From the NCBI RefSeq assembly GCF_947366995.1, contig NZ_CANBCC010000029.1, positions 1 through 43,920 of the forward strand: a stretch of 43,920 nt of DNA, written 5' to 3'. The position numbers and the translations under genes were made by a program. The notes below the pieces were generated by a model that saw only the letters and a list, made by a program, of their open reading frames with translations, did not search any database and was not told the DNA's origin. Of the stretch, positions 34,149 through 43,920 are shown one piece after another (position 1 is the first letter of the stretch; every line of letters begins with the position of its first letter). The stretch comes from an uncultured Aquabacterium sp. (GTDB taxonomy: Bacteria > Pseudomonadota > Gammaproteobacteria > Burkholderiales > Burkholderiaceae_C).

Positions 34149-36213
34149 ACCGAGAACGCCACCGCCGCAACTGGTCGGGGCGCCCCATGAAGGCCGCGCC
34201 CGCGCGGTGATCGATGCGGTGCTGCCGCATGTGGATGCCGGCCGCTTTGCGGTCAAGTGCATTGCTGGCGAGCCCTTCGAGGTGACCGCGCACGTGTTCA
34301 CCGATGGCCACGATGCCGTGCGCGCCGTGCTCAGGTGGCATGCCGAAGCCGGCGACGCGCAGGATGTGGAGATGCGCCCGCTGGGCAACGACGAGTGGCG
34401 GGCAGCCTTCACGCCGCCGGTGCCCGGCCGCTATGGCTACACGGTGGTCGCGTGGGTGGACCGCTTTCAGTCCTGGCGCGGCGAGATGAAGCGCCGTCAG
34501 GGTGAGGCGGACATCCGATTGGCCATGCGCATCGGCGCCGACCTGCTGGACGATGCGGCCAGCCGTGCCGCCGGTGAAGACCGTGAGCATCTGAGCGAGG
34601 CCGCGCGGCAGTGGCGCTGGCACGCCACCGACGAGGCGGTCGAGGTGCAGGCCATCCAGGCCATCGCGCTGGACGAGGCCATTGCAGCCCGCGCGTTGCG
34701 CTATCCGGATCGGCGGCTGCAGACCGTCTGGCCGCAGACGCTGCCGCTGGTGGCCGACCGGCTGCGTGCCCGGTTCAGCGCCTGGTATGAACTGTTTCCC
34801 CGCTCGGCGGGTACCCAGCCCGGCGTGCACGGCCGTCTCACCGATGTGGTGGCCCGCCTGCCCTACCTGGCCGAAATGGGGTTCGACGTGCTGTACCTGC
34901 CTCCCATCCACCCCATCGGCCGTGAACGCCGCAAGGGCCGCAACAACGCCGAGGTGGCCGAGCCGGGCGATGTGGGCAGCCCGTGGGCCATCGGCGCGAG
35001 CGAAGGGGGCCACAAGGCCGTGCATCCGGAACTGGGCACCGCTGCCGATCTGGCCGACCTGGTGACGCGTGCCGCCGAGTACGGCATCGAGATCGCATTG
35101 GACATTGCCTTTCAGTGCGCGCCCGACCATCCCTATGTGAACGAGCACCGGGAGTGGTTCCGCTGGCGTCCGGACGGCACGGTGCAGTACGCCGAGAACC
35201 CGCCCAAGAAATACCAGGACATCTACCCGTTCGAGTTCGAAACCAGCGACTGGCCGGCTCTCTGGCAGGAGCTGCGCAGCGTCTTCGACTTCTGGATCGC
35301 GCTGGGCGTGCGCGTGTTCCGCGTCGACAACCCGCACACCAAGCCGTTCGCCTTCTGGGAGTGGGCGATCGCGCAGATCAAGGCGCAGCACCCGGACGTG
35401 ATCTTCCTGTCGGAAGCATTCACCCGCCCGAAGGTCATGCACCGTCTGGCCAAGCTGGGGTTCACGCAGTCGTACACCTACTTCACGTGGCGACAGACGG
35501 GCGAGGAGTTGCGCGCCTACTTCACCGAACTGGCGGAAGGGCCCGGTCGGCATTACTTCCGGCCGAACGCCTGGCCCAACACACCGGACATCTTTCATGA
35601 GCAGTTCCACCACCAGGGGCGACCCGTGTTCGCGCTGCGCGTGGTGCTGGCTGCCCTGCTGTGCCCCAGCTACGGGCTGTATGGGCCAGCCTACGAACTG
35701 CTGGAGAACCGGCCGCGCAGCCCGGGCAGCGAGGAGTACCTTGACTCCGAGAAGTACCAGCTTCGACACTGGGGCGAGACGTGGACCGTAGACCGCCCCG
35801 ACAGCGTGGCCGGGCTGATCGCGCGACTCAACCGGCTGCGGCGTACGCACGTGGCTTTGCAGTCGATGGACCGATTGCGGTTTCACGACACCGACAACCC
35901 GCAGCTGCTGGTGTGGTCGCGGCAGGCGCGCGAAGGCGAAGACACGCTGGTCATGGTGCTCAACCTTGACCCGCAGTACGTCCAGTCCGGCTGGGTGACG
36001 CTGGACCTGGGTGCGCTGGGACTGCCGACCGACGCGCCGTACGAGCTGCACGACGCACTCACCGAGCAGCGCTTCACCTGGCAGGGACCGCACAACTTCG
36101 TGATCCTCGACCCGTCGGTCACCCCCGCGCATGCGCTGGTCGTGCAGCGCCCCGGGGCTGCGGCGGCAGGCATGCCTCCTGCCCTGTCAGATCAGAACGT
36201 TGTGGAGCCATGA
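34126..36213 (+). CDS. glgE: Alpha-1,4-glucan:maltose-1-phosphate maltosyltransferase
   Basis: A 695-residue GH13_3 enzyme that extends alpha-glucan by two glucose units from maltose-1-phosphate. It has the family N-terminal immunoglobulin-like and helical domains ([32 protein letters not shown]), [17 protein letters not shown], the nucleophile D401 in [10 protein letters not shown], the acid E430 in [12 protein letters not shown], and [14 protein letters not shown]. The ATG at 34126 has GGGGAGG just upstream. The next gene, treS-maltokinase, starts inside its stop (ATGA, 36210-36213) and supplies maltose-1-phosphate. The first ~20 residues are Pro/Thr-rich and probably flexible. Confidence 0.97.
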   Translation: MPRKANTEPRTPPPQLVGAPHEGRARAVIDAVLPHVDAGRFAVKCIAGEPFEVTAHVFTDGHDAVRAVLRWHAEAGDAQDVEMRPLGNDEWRAAFTPPVPGRYGYTVVAWVDRFQSWRGEMKRRQGEADIRLAMRIGADLLDDAASRAAGEDREHLSEAARQWRWHATDEAVEVQAIQAIALDEAIAARALRYPDRRLQTVWPQTLPLVADRLRARFSAWYELFPRSAGTQPGVHGRLTDVVARLPYLAEMGFDVLYLPPIHPIGRERRKGRNNAEVAEPGDVGSPWAIGASEGGHKAVHPELGTAADLADLVTRAAEYGIEIALDIAFQCAPDHPYVNEHREWFRWRPDGTVQYAENPPKKYQDIYPFEFETSDWPALWQELRSVFDFWIALGVRVFRVDNPHTKPFAFWEWAIAQIKAQHPDVIFLSEAFTRPKVMHRLAKLGFTQSYTYFTWRQTGEELRAYFTELAEGPGRHYFRPNAWPNTPDIFHEQFHHQGRPVFALRVVLAALLCPSYGLYGPAYELLENRPRSPGSEEYLDSEKYQLRHWGETWTVDRPDSVAGLIARLNRLRRTHVALQSMDRLRFHDTDNPQLLVWSRQAREGEDTLVMVLNLDPQYVQSGWVTLDLGALGLPTDAPYELHDALTEQRFTWQGPHNFVILDPSVTPAHALVVQRPGAAAAGMPPALSDQNVVEP

Positions 36214-39200
36214 ACATGCTCTCGCCCGACATCCCGCATCTCGAAGAAGCCGCCCAGGGCGCCACGGTGCCGCGTGACGACCAGGCGCTCTGGTACAAGG
36301 ACGCGGTCATCTACCAGCTCAACGTGAAGGCGTTCTTCGATGCCGATGAGAACGGCATCGGCGACTTCAATGGCGTGACGGCCCGGCTGGACTACATCAA
36401 GGACCTGGGCGTCAACGCGATCTGGGTGATGCCGTTCTATCCCTCGCCCCTGCGCGACGATGGTTACGACATCTCGGGCTACGAAGAGATCCATCCCTGC
36501 TATGGCACGCTGGATGACTTCAAGCGCATGCTGGATGAAGTCCACAAGCGGGATCTCAAGCTGATCACCGAGCTGGTGATCAACCACACGTCCGACCAGC
36601 ACCCGTGGTTCCAGGCGGCCCGCCGCGCGCCGCCTGGCTCACCTGAGCGCGACTTCTATGTGTGGAGCGATACCGACACGCGCTACCCCGAAACACGCAT
36701 CATCTTCACCGACACGGAAACGTCCAACTGGACCTGGGATCCGGTGGCCAAGGCTTACTACTGGCACCGCTTCTTCAGCCACCAGCCCGACCTCAACTTC
36801 GACAACCCGGCCGTGCTCGAGGCCGTGTTCAAGGTGATGCGATTCTGGCTCGACATGGGCGTCGATGGCTTCCGGCTGGATGCCATTCCCTACCTCATCG
36901 AGCGCGACGGCACGAACAACGAGAACCTGCCCGAAACCCACGCGATCATCAAGCAATTGCGGGCGGCCATCGACGCGAACTACGAGAACCGCTTCCTGCT
37001 TGCGGAGGCCAACCAGTGGCCCGAGGACGTGCGGGACTACTTCGGCGAAGGCGACGAGTGCCATGCGGCCTATCACTTCCCACTGATGCCGCGCATGTAC
37101 ATGGCCATTGCGCAGGAAAACCGCTTCCCGGTGGTCGAGATCATGCGCCAGACGCCGGCGATTCCCGACTCGTGCCAGTGGGCGATCTTCCTGCGCAACC
37201 ACGACGAGCTGACGCTCGAGATGGTGACGAGCAAGGAGCGCGACTACATGTACAACACGTACGCGGCCGACCCGCGTGCGCGCATCAACCTTGGCATCCG
37301 GCGCCGACTCGCGCCCCTGATGGAGAACAACATCGACACCATCAAGCTGATGAACAGCCTGCTGCTGTCGATGCCCGGCTCGCCCATCATCTATTACGGC
37401 GACGAGATCGGCATGGGCGACAACGTCTACCTCGGCGACCGGAATGGCGTGCGCACGCCGATGCAGTGGAGTCCGGACCGCAACGCGGGGTTCTCGCGCG
37501 CGGATCCGCAGAAGCTCTACCTGCCGCCCATCATGGACGCGGTGTATGGCTACCAGGCGGTCAACGTCGAGGCGCAGCTCCGTGATCCGTCTTCGCTGCT
37601 GAACTGGATGCGCCGCATGCTCGCCGTGCGCAAGAGCAGCCATGCCTTTGGACGCGGCGCGCTGACCTTTCTGAAGCCGGGCAACCCGAAGATCCTGGCC
37701 TACCTGCGCGAGTACGAGGACGACACCATCCTGTGCGTGGCCAACCTGGCGCGCTCGGCGCAACCAGTGGAGCTCAACCTCTCGCGCTACAAGGGGCGGG
37801 TGCCGGTGGAACTGCTGGGCCGCACGCTGTTTCCGCCCATCGGTGAGCTGCCCTATCTGCTGACCATTGCGGCACACGGCTTCTACTGGTTCCGACTCGA
37901 CAAGGATGCCGGCGCACCCAGCTGGCACGAGGAGCATGTGCCCATGGAAGACGTTCCCGTGCTGGTGTTGTTCGACAGCTGGCGCAGCTTCTTTCCCGAG
38001 ATGGTGGTGCCTTGGCGTTCGGCGCTCGCGGTCAAGACACGGGCACAACTGGAAGAGCAGGTGCTGCCCCGCCACATCGAGACGCAGCGCTGGTATGCCG
38101 CCAAGGGCCAGGCCATCGAACGGGCCTCGCTGCGTGACCATGTCATGTGGACGGACGGTGCGCGGAGCTGGCTCATCACCCTGGTCGACGTGCAGAGCGC
38201 CAGCGATGGCGTGAGCTACTTCATGCCCCTGGCGAAGGCGTGGGAGGAGCAGGACGAGGAGCGCACGCGGGCGCTGGCCATGACGGCCCTGGCCCGCACA
38301 CGACAGCATGCCCAGGTGGGGGTGATGGCCGATGCCTTCTCGGATGCCGCGTTCTGCCGCGCGGTGGTCCGGGCCATGGGTCAGGGCCTGAGCCTGCCGA
38401 CTTCGGGCGGCACCCTGCGCTTTGAAGCCAGCGCGGTCTACGACGCGCTGCTGCAAGACAAGCTCGACAGCCTGCCGGTCAGCAAGCCACTCGGTCAGAG
38501 CAGCAACACCGTCGTCACGCTAGATGAAACGCTGTTCCTCAAGGGCTATCGGGCCGTGCGCCCCGGCCCCAGCCTGGAATACGAGGTGGGCCGGTTCCTG
38601 ACCGAGGTCGCGCGCTTCGAGCACATCGTGCCCGTGGCGGGCCTGCTCACCCACCAAGCGCCCGACGGCACCGAGCGCCCCCTGGCCATCCTGCAGGGCT
38701 ACATCGGCAACCAGGGCGACGGCTGGGCCTACACGGCCGGCTACCTCGAGCGTCACCTGGAGCGCTCGCGCTCGATGGCCGAGGCCGAGGCCCAGGACGT
38801 GCACGCGGCCTTCCTCGACCTGATCCGCACGCTGGGCCGTCGCACCGCCGAGCTGCACGCCGCGTTCGCCACGCCTTCAGGCGATCCCCTGTTCGAGCCG
38901 GAAGCCTTGACCGCTGCCGACGTGACGGCCATCCAGGCCCGTGTGCGGGCCGACGTCGCGCGCAGCCTGGACCTGCTGTCCGACCGTCAGCCTGACCTGC
39001 CCGCTGAAGTGCGCGATGCCGCCGCCGCCGTGTTGGCCGGCCGCGATGCGCTGATCGGCCTGATCGAACGGCCCTTGAGCGTGCCTGCCGGTGCACAGCG
39101 CATACGCTGTCATGGCGACTACCACCTGGGCCAGGTGCTCGTGACGGCCAACGATTTCGTGATCATCGACTTCGAGGGCGAGCCGGCTCGACCCATTGAT

Positions 39201-39584
39201 GAGCGACGCACCAAGCAGCCGCCATGGTTGGACGTGGCCGGCATGCTGCGGTCATTCAGCTATGCCCGCCTGGGCGCCCTGCGCTCTGCCGTGCACTCGG
39301 CCGAAGAGCAGGCCTTGCTGGGCCCGATTGCCGAAGCGTGGGAGCAGCAGGTGCGCGATGCCTTCCTCGCCGGGTACGTCGAGCCGAAGGCGCCTGAGGC
39401 GTCCGATCCGGCGGATAGCCCACCGCCTGCGGCGAAGCTGGCGGGGCACGATGCCGCCTTGCTCACCCTGTTCGAGCTGGAGAAAGCACTCTACGAACTG
39501 CGCTACGAGCTCCACAGTCGACCGGACTGGGTGGCGATTCCTCTCGCCGGCCTGCTGCAGCTGCTGGCACGGGAGGCCGTGTGA
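36210..39584 (+). CDS. treS: Trehalose synthase - maltokinase fusion
   Basis: A 1124-residue two-domain enzyme. Residues about 27-575 are TreS (GH13_16), which isomerises trehalose and maltose: [35 protein letters not shown], nucleophile D224 in [10 protein letters not shown], acid E266 in [12 protein letters not shown] and D332 in [10 protein letters not shown]. Residues about 600-1124 are a maltokinase (Mak/Pep2) that uses ATP to make maltose-1-phosphate: [32 protein letters not shown], catalytic loop [11 protein letters not shown] (H968) and the metal-binding IIDFEGEP. The fusion channels trehalose into the GlgE pathway in one protein. Stops and starts overlap on both sides: ATGA with glgE and GTGA with the next gene. 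Confidence 0.97.
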   Translation: MNMLSPDIPHLEEAAQGATVPRDDQALWYKDAVIYQLNVKAFFDADENGIGDFNGVTARLDYIKDLGVNAIWVMPFYPSPLRDDGYDISGYEEIHPCYGTLDDFKRMLDEVHKRDLKLITELVINHTSDQHPWFQAARRAPPGSPERDFYVWSDTDTRYPETRIIFTDTETSNWTWDPVAKAYYWHRFFSHQPDLNFDNPAVLEAVFKVMRFWLDMGVDGFRLDAIPYLIERDGTNNENLPETHAIIKQLRAAIDANYENRFLLAEANQWPEDVRDYFGEGDECHAAYHFPLMPRMYMAIAQENRFPVVEIMRQTPAIPDSCQWAIFLRNHDELTLEMVTSKERDYMYNTYAADPRARINLGIRRRLAPLMENNIDTIKLMNSLLLSMPGSPIIYYGDEIGMGDNVYLGDRNGVRTPMQWSPDRNAGFSRADPQKLYLPPIMDAVYGYQAVNVEAQLRDPSSLLNWMRRMLAVRKSSHAFGRGALTFLKPGNPKILAYLREYEDDTILCVANLARSAQPVELNLSRYKGRVPVELLGRTLFPPIGELPYLLTIAAHGFYWFRLDKDAGAPSWHEEHVPMEDVPVLVLFDSWRSFFPEMVVPWRSALAVKTRAQLEEQVLPRHIETQRWYAAKGQAIERASLRDHVMWTDGARSWLITLVDVQSASDGVSYFMPLAKAWEEQDEERTRALAMTALARTRQHAQVGVMADAFSDAAFCRAVVRAMGQGLSLPTSGGTLRFEASAVYDALLQDKLDSLPVSKPLGQSSNTVVTLDETLFLKGYRAVRPGPSLEYEVGRFLTEVARFEHIVPVAGLLTHQAPDGTERPLAILQGYIGNQGDGWAYTAGYLERHLERSRSMAEAEAQDVHAAFLDLIRTLGRRTAELHAAFATPSGDPLFEPEALTAADVTAIQARVRADVARSLDLLSDRQPDLPAEVRDAAAAVLAGRDALIGLIERPLSVPAGAQRIRCHGDYHLGQVLVTANDFVIIDFEGEPARPIDERRTKQPPWLDVAGMLRSFSYARLGALRSAVHSAEEQALLGPIAEAWEQQVRDAFLAGYVEPKAPEASDPADSPPPAAKLAGHDAALLTLFELEKALYELRYELHSRPDWVAIPLAGLLQLLAREAV

Positions 39585-40803
39585 GCACCGCCGCCGAACC
39601 CGCCGTGGCCCCGGCCTCGCTGCCACCGACCGGTGCCGAAGCCGACGAGCTGATCGAAGCCTGCACCCGGGCTTCGATCAACCTGTTGAAGGACAACCTG
39701 ACGCCGTCCGGCATCCTGGCCGCCAGCCGCACCAAGGCGGCCGAAAGCCGCAGCTACACGCGCGTGTTCGGGCGCGATGCGGCGATCTGCGTGCTCGCCA
39801 TGGCGGGCAGCGGCGTGCCGGCGCTGGAACAGGGCGCCGTCGACAGCCTGGATTCGCTGGCGCGGGCGCAGGCGCAGAACGGGCAGATCCCGAAGTACGT
39901 CGATCCGCTCGGCCACGACGCAGACTTCTGGTACCTCGGCTGTGTGGACGCGACGCTGTGGTGGCTCATTGCAGTGGCTCACGTGCAGCGCCACTCGAAC
40001 ATGCCGGGCGTGTTCGGCCGCTGGCGCGGGCACATCGACCGGGCCATCACCTGGCTGCAGGCACAAGAACACCAGCGCTTCTTTCTGCTGCAACAGAATG
40101 AGGCGAGCGATTGGGCCGACATCATGCCCCGCTCGGGCTTCGTGCTCTACACCAACGCCTTGTGGCACCGGGTGAAGGACCTGTTCGATCTGCCCAAGCT
40201 CGACGAGACGCACTACCACTTCAATCACCTCTTCCATCCCTACCAGAGTGACCTGCCCGAGTACCGCCGCGGGCGGCTTCTGCAGCATTACGCCCGGCGT
40301 GGTCAGCGCAACAAGGGGCTGTATCTGAGCTTTGTCAACCTGTCGTTCGTGGGCGACGAGGGAGATGTGTTCGGCAACGTGCTCGCCGTGCTCTATGCCC
40401 TGCGCGAGGACGCGGCCGGGCGTGACGTCATGAAGACGCTGATCAACGCGGGCGTGCACGAGCCGTATCTGGCCCGTTCGGTCACGACGCCGATCACGCG
40501 GGATCACGACCTGTGGCGAGCCTACATGGCGCGCCACCAGCAAAACCACCCGGACCAGTATCACAACGGCGGCATCTGGCCCTTCATCGGCGGGTTCTTC
40601 CTGCTCGCCCTGATTGGCCAGGGGCAGACCGATCTGGCGCGGACCGAGCTGGTCAAGCTGGCTCACGTGCTGAGCCTGGACAACTGGCGGTTCACGGAGT
40701 GGTTTCACGGCCGCACGCTCGCACCCTGCGGCATGCCCGGCCAGAGCTGGAATGCCGCCGCGTTCCTGATGGCGCGAAGGGCACTGGACGTCGGCGGGCT
40801 GTC

Positions 40804-40807
<4 letters not shown>
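39581..40807 (+). CDS. Putative (alpha/alpha)6-barrel glycoside hydrolase (GH100/debranching-like)
   Basis: A 408-residue predicted cytoplasmic protein starting with GTG at 39581 inside the treS stop. It shows [73 protein letters not shown] and, near the end, [20 protein letters not shown]. The order resembles neutral/alkaline invertase-like (GH100) and amylo-1,6-glucosidase barrels: an Asp-rich first helix pair, a DWAD-type motif and a late GQSWNAA block. I cannot assign a substrate. The context predicts an alpha-glucan, maltooligosaccharide or trehalose-related sugar rather than sucrose. Homologues are often labelled glycogen debranching protein. It has no signal peptide. The family level is moderately sure and the activity unknown. 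Confidence 0.75.
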
Positions 40808-42929
<2,122 letters not shown>

Positions 42930-42933
<4 letters not shown>

Positions 42934-43920
42934 AGCGCGCCTGTCACCACATGCCTTACGGGGCCACGTTGATGCCGCAGGGGGGCGTAGCCTTCCGCCT
43001 GTGGGCGCCTGCGCCCTTGCCGATCGAGCTGCTGGTCTACCAGGCTGATGGCAGCGAGCATGCCATTCCCTGCCCGCCCGACGCGCTGGGCTGGCGAGAG
43101 GCCATCGTGCCCGGCGCAGGACCGGGCACACGGTATCACTGGCAGGTGCACGGGCCATCCGGTCCCGTCCGCGTGCCGGACCCGGCCTCACGCTGGAACC
43201 CGGAGGGCGTTGACGGCCCCAGCGAGGTGGTCGATCCCCAGCGCTTTCGTTGGGACGATGACTGGCGGGGGCGCCCGTGGTCCGAGGCGGTGCTGTACGA
43301 ACTGCACGTGGGCACCTTCACGCCCGAGGGCACCTATGCCGCGGCCGAGGCGCATCTGGCTGATCTGGCCGAAGACGGCATCACCTGCATCCAGCTCATG
43401 CCACTGGCCGCGTTCCCGGGCCGCTTTGGCTGGGGCTATGACGGCGTGTTGCCGTTCGCACCGCATGCCCCCTACGGATCACCCGATGAACTGAAGGCCT
43501 TCGTGCGGGCGGCGCACCGCCTGGGCCTGATGGTGATGCTGGACGTGGTCTACAACCACTTCGGCCCGCAGGGCAACCACCTGTCGCTGTACGCGCCGGC
43601 ATTCTTCACCGACCGGCACCAGACCCCTTGGGGCGCAGGACCGAACTTCGACGGGCCCGAGTCGGCCGCCGTGCGCGGCTTCTTCCTCCACAACGCGCTG
43701 TACTGGCTGGAAGAGTACCAACTCGACGGTTTGCGATTCGACGCGGTGCACGCCATCCTCGACGACAGCAGCCCCGACATCATGGAGACGATCTCGATTC
43801 GGGCGCGTGCCGCCTGTGCCGGGCGACACGTGCATCTGGTGCTGGAGAACGATCACAACGACGCACGGCGGCTGGCGGCTGCGGGGACCGCCGGTCGATT
43901 CGACGCCCAATGGAGTAGAT
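42930..43920 (+). CDS. treZ: Malto-oligosyltrehalose trehalohydrolase (second copy), cut by window end
   Basis: The first 330 codons of a second TreZ-type GH13 enzyme, open to the window edge. It shows VAFRLWAPAPLPIELLVY, VLYELHVGTFTPEGTYAA, FGWGYDGVLPFAPHAPYG, DVVYNHFGPQGNHLSLY, nucleophile D271 in GLRFDAVHAI and acid E306 in LVLENDHND. These fall at almost the same residue numbers as in the first copy (274 and 309), but the sequence differs widely, so this is an old paralogue rather than a recent duplicate. It starts inside the glgX stop (ATGA). In related clusters treZ is followed by malQ and treY, which would lie beyond this window. Confidence 0.93.

Overview
The window is a G+C-rich (about two thirds by eye), densely coded bacterial chromosome segment. 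It most likely comes from a betaproteobacterium of the order Burkholderiales. The clues are the aceE-aceF-lpdA order with a lipoyl domain fused to LpdA, a short ImuB form that begins directly with a Trp-Thr-Ala-Leu motif, a FixL/FixJ-like two-component pair, and a large GlgE/TreS/TreZ glucan-trehalose cluster. The genus cannot be read from the sequence. I see no rRNA, tRNA, CRISPR array, insertion sequence or prophage, and no stretch over 300 bases without a gene.

Region 1 (1-4482, minus strand): start of an M3 oligopeptidase (cut by the window edge), folD, and a histidine kinase/response regulator pair whose genes overlap by 4 bases and end at a rho-independent terminator. Region 2 (4678-11062, plus strand): the pyruvate dehydrogenase complex aceE, aceF and lpdA, closed by a terminator. 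AceF has two lipoyl domains and LpdA has one; the DNA of the LpdA domain is a mosaic of the two AceF copies. Region 3 (11182-12366): a Xre/MbcA-type antitoxin and RES-domain toxin pair behind a near-consensus promoter full of TGGAC half-sites. Region 4 (12374-15320): a Zn/Cd/Pb-type P1B ATPase divergent from a CadR/PbrR-like MerR regulator, with the MerR-type operator between them. Region 5 (15354-20993, minus strand): the SOS mutagenesis cassette imuA-imuB-dnaE2 with a clear LexA box directly before imuA.

Region 6 (21114-27249): ribA and a cation diffusion facilitator on the plus strand; a penicillin-binding DD-carboxypeptidase and two tandem paralogous membrane diguanylate cyclases on the minus strand; then a DUF421 membrane protein on the plus strand. 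Region 7 (27312-43920, plus strand): a ten-gene alpha-glucan/trehalose locus. It holds treZ, a GH133-type debranching enzyme, a ChaB/Rho_N small protein, an 82-residue proline-rich protein, glgB, glgE, a treS-maltokinase fusion, an unassigned (alpha/alpha)6-barrel hydrolase, glgX and a second treZ that runs off the window. Five of its junctions are 4-base stop/start overlaps.

Region 7 contains the genes to make trehalose into maltose (TreS), maltose into maltose-1-phosphate (the kinase domain) and that into alpha-glucan (GlgE). It can then branch the glucan (GlgB), debranch it (GlgX, GH133) and release trehalose from maltooligosyltrehalose (TreZ, needing a TreY that is not in the window). This forms a potential trehalose-glucan cycle. 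The least explained items are the two small proteins (31449-32098) and the hydrolase at 39581-40807, all embedded in this cycle.
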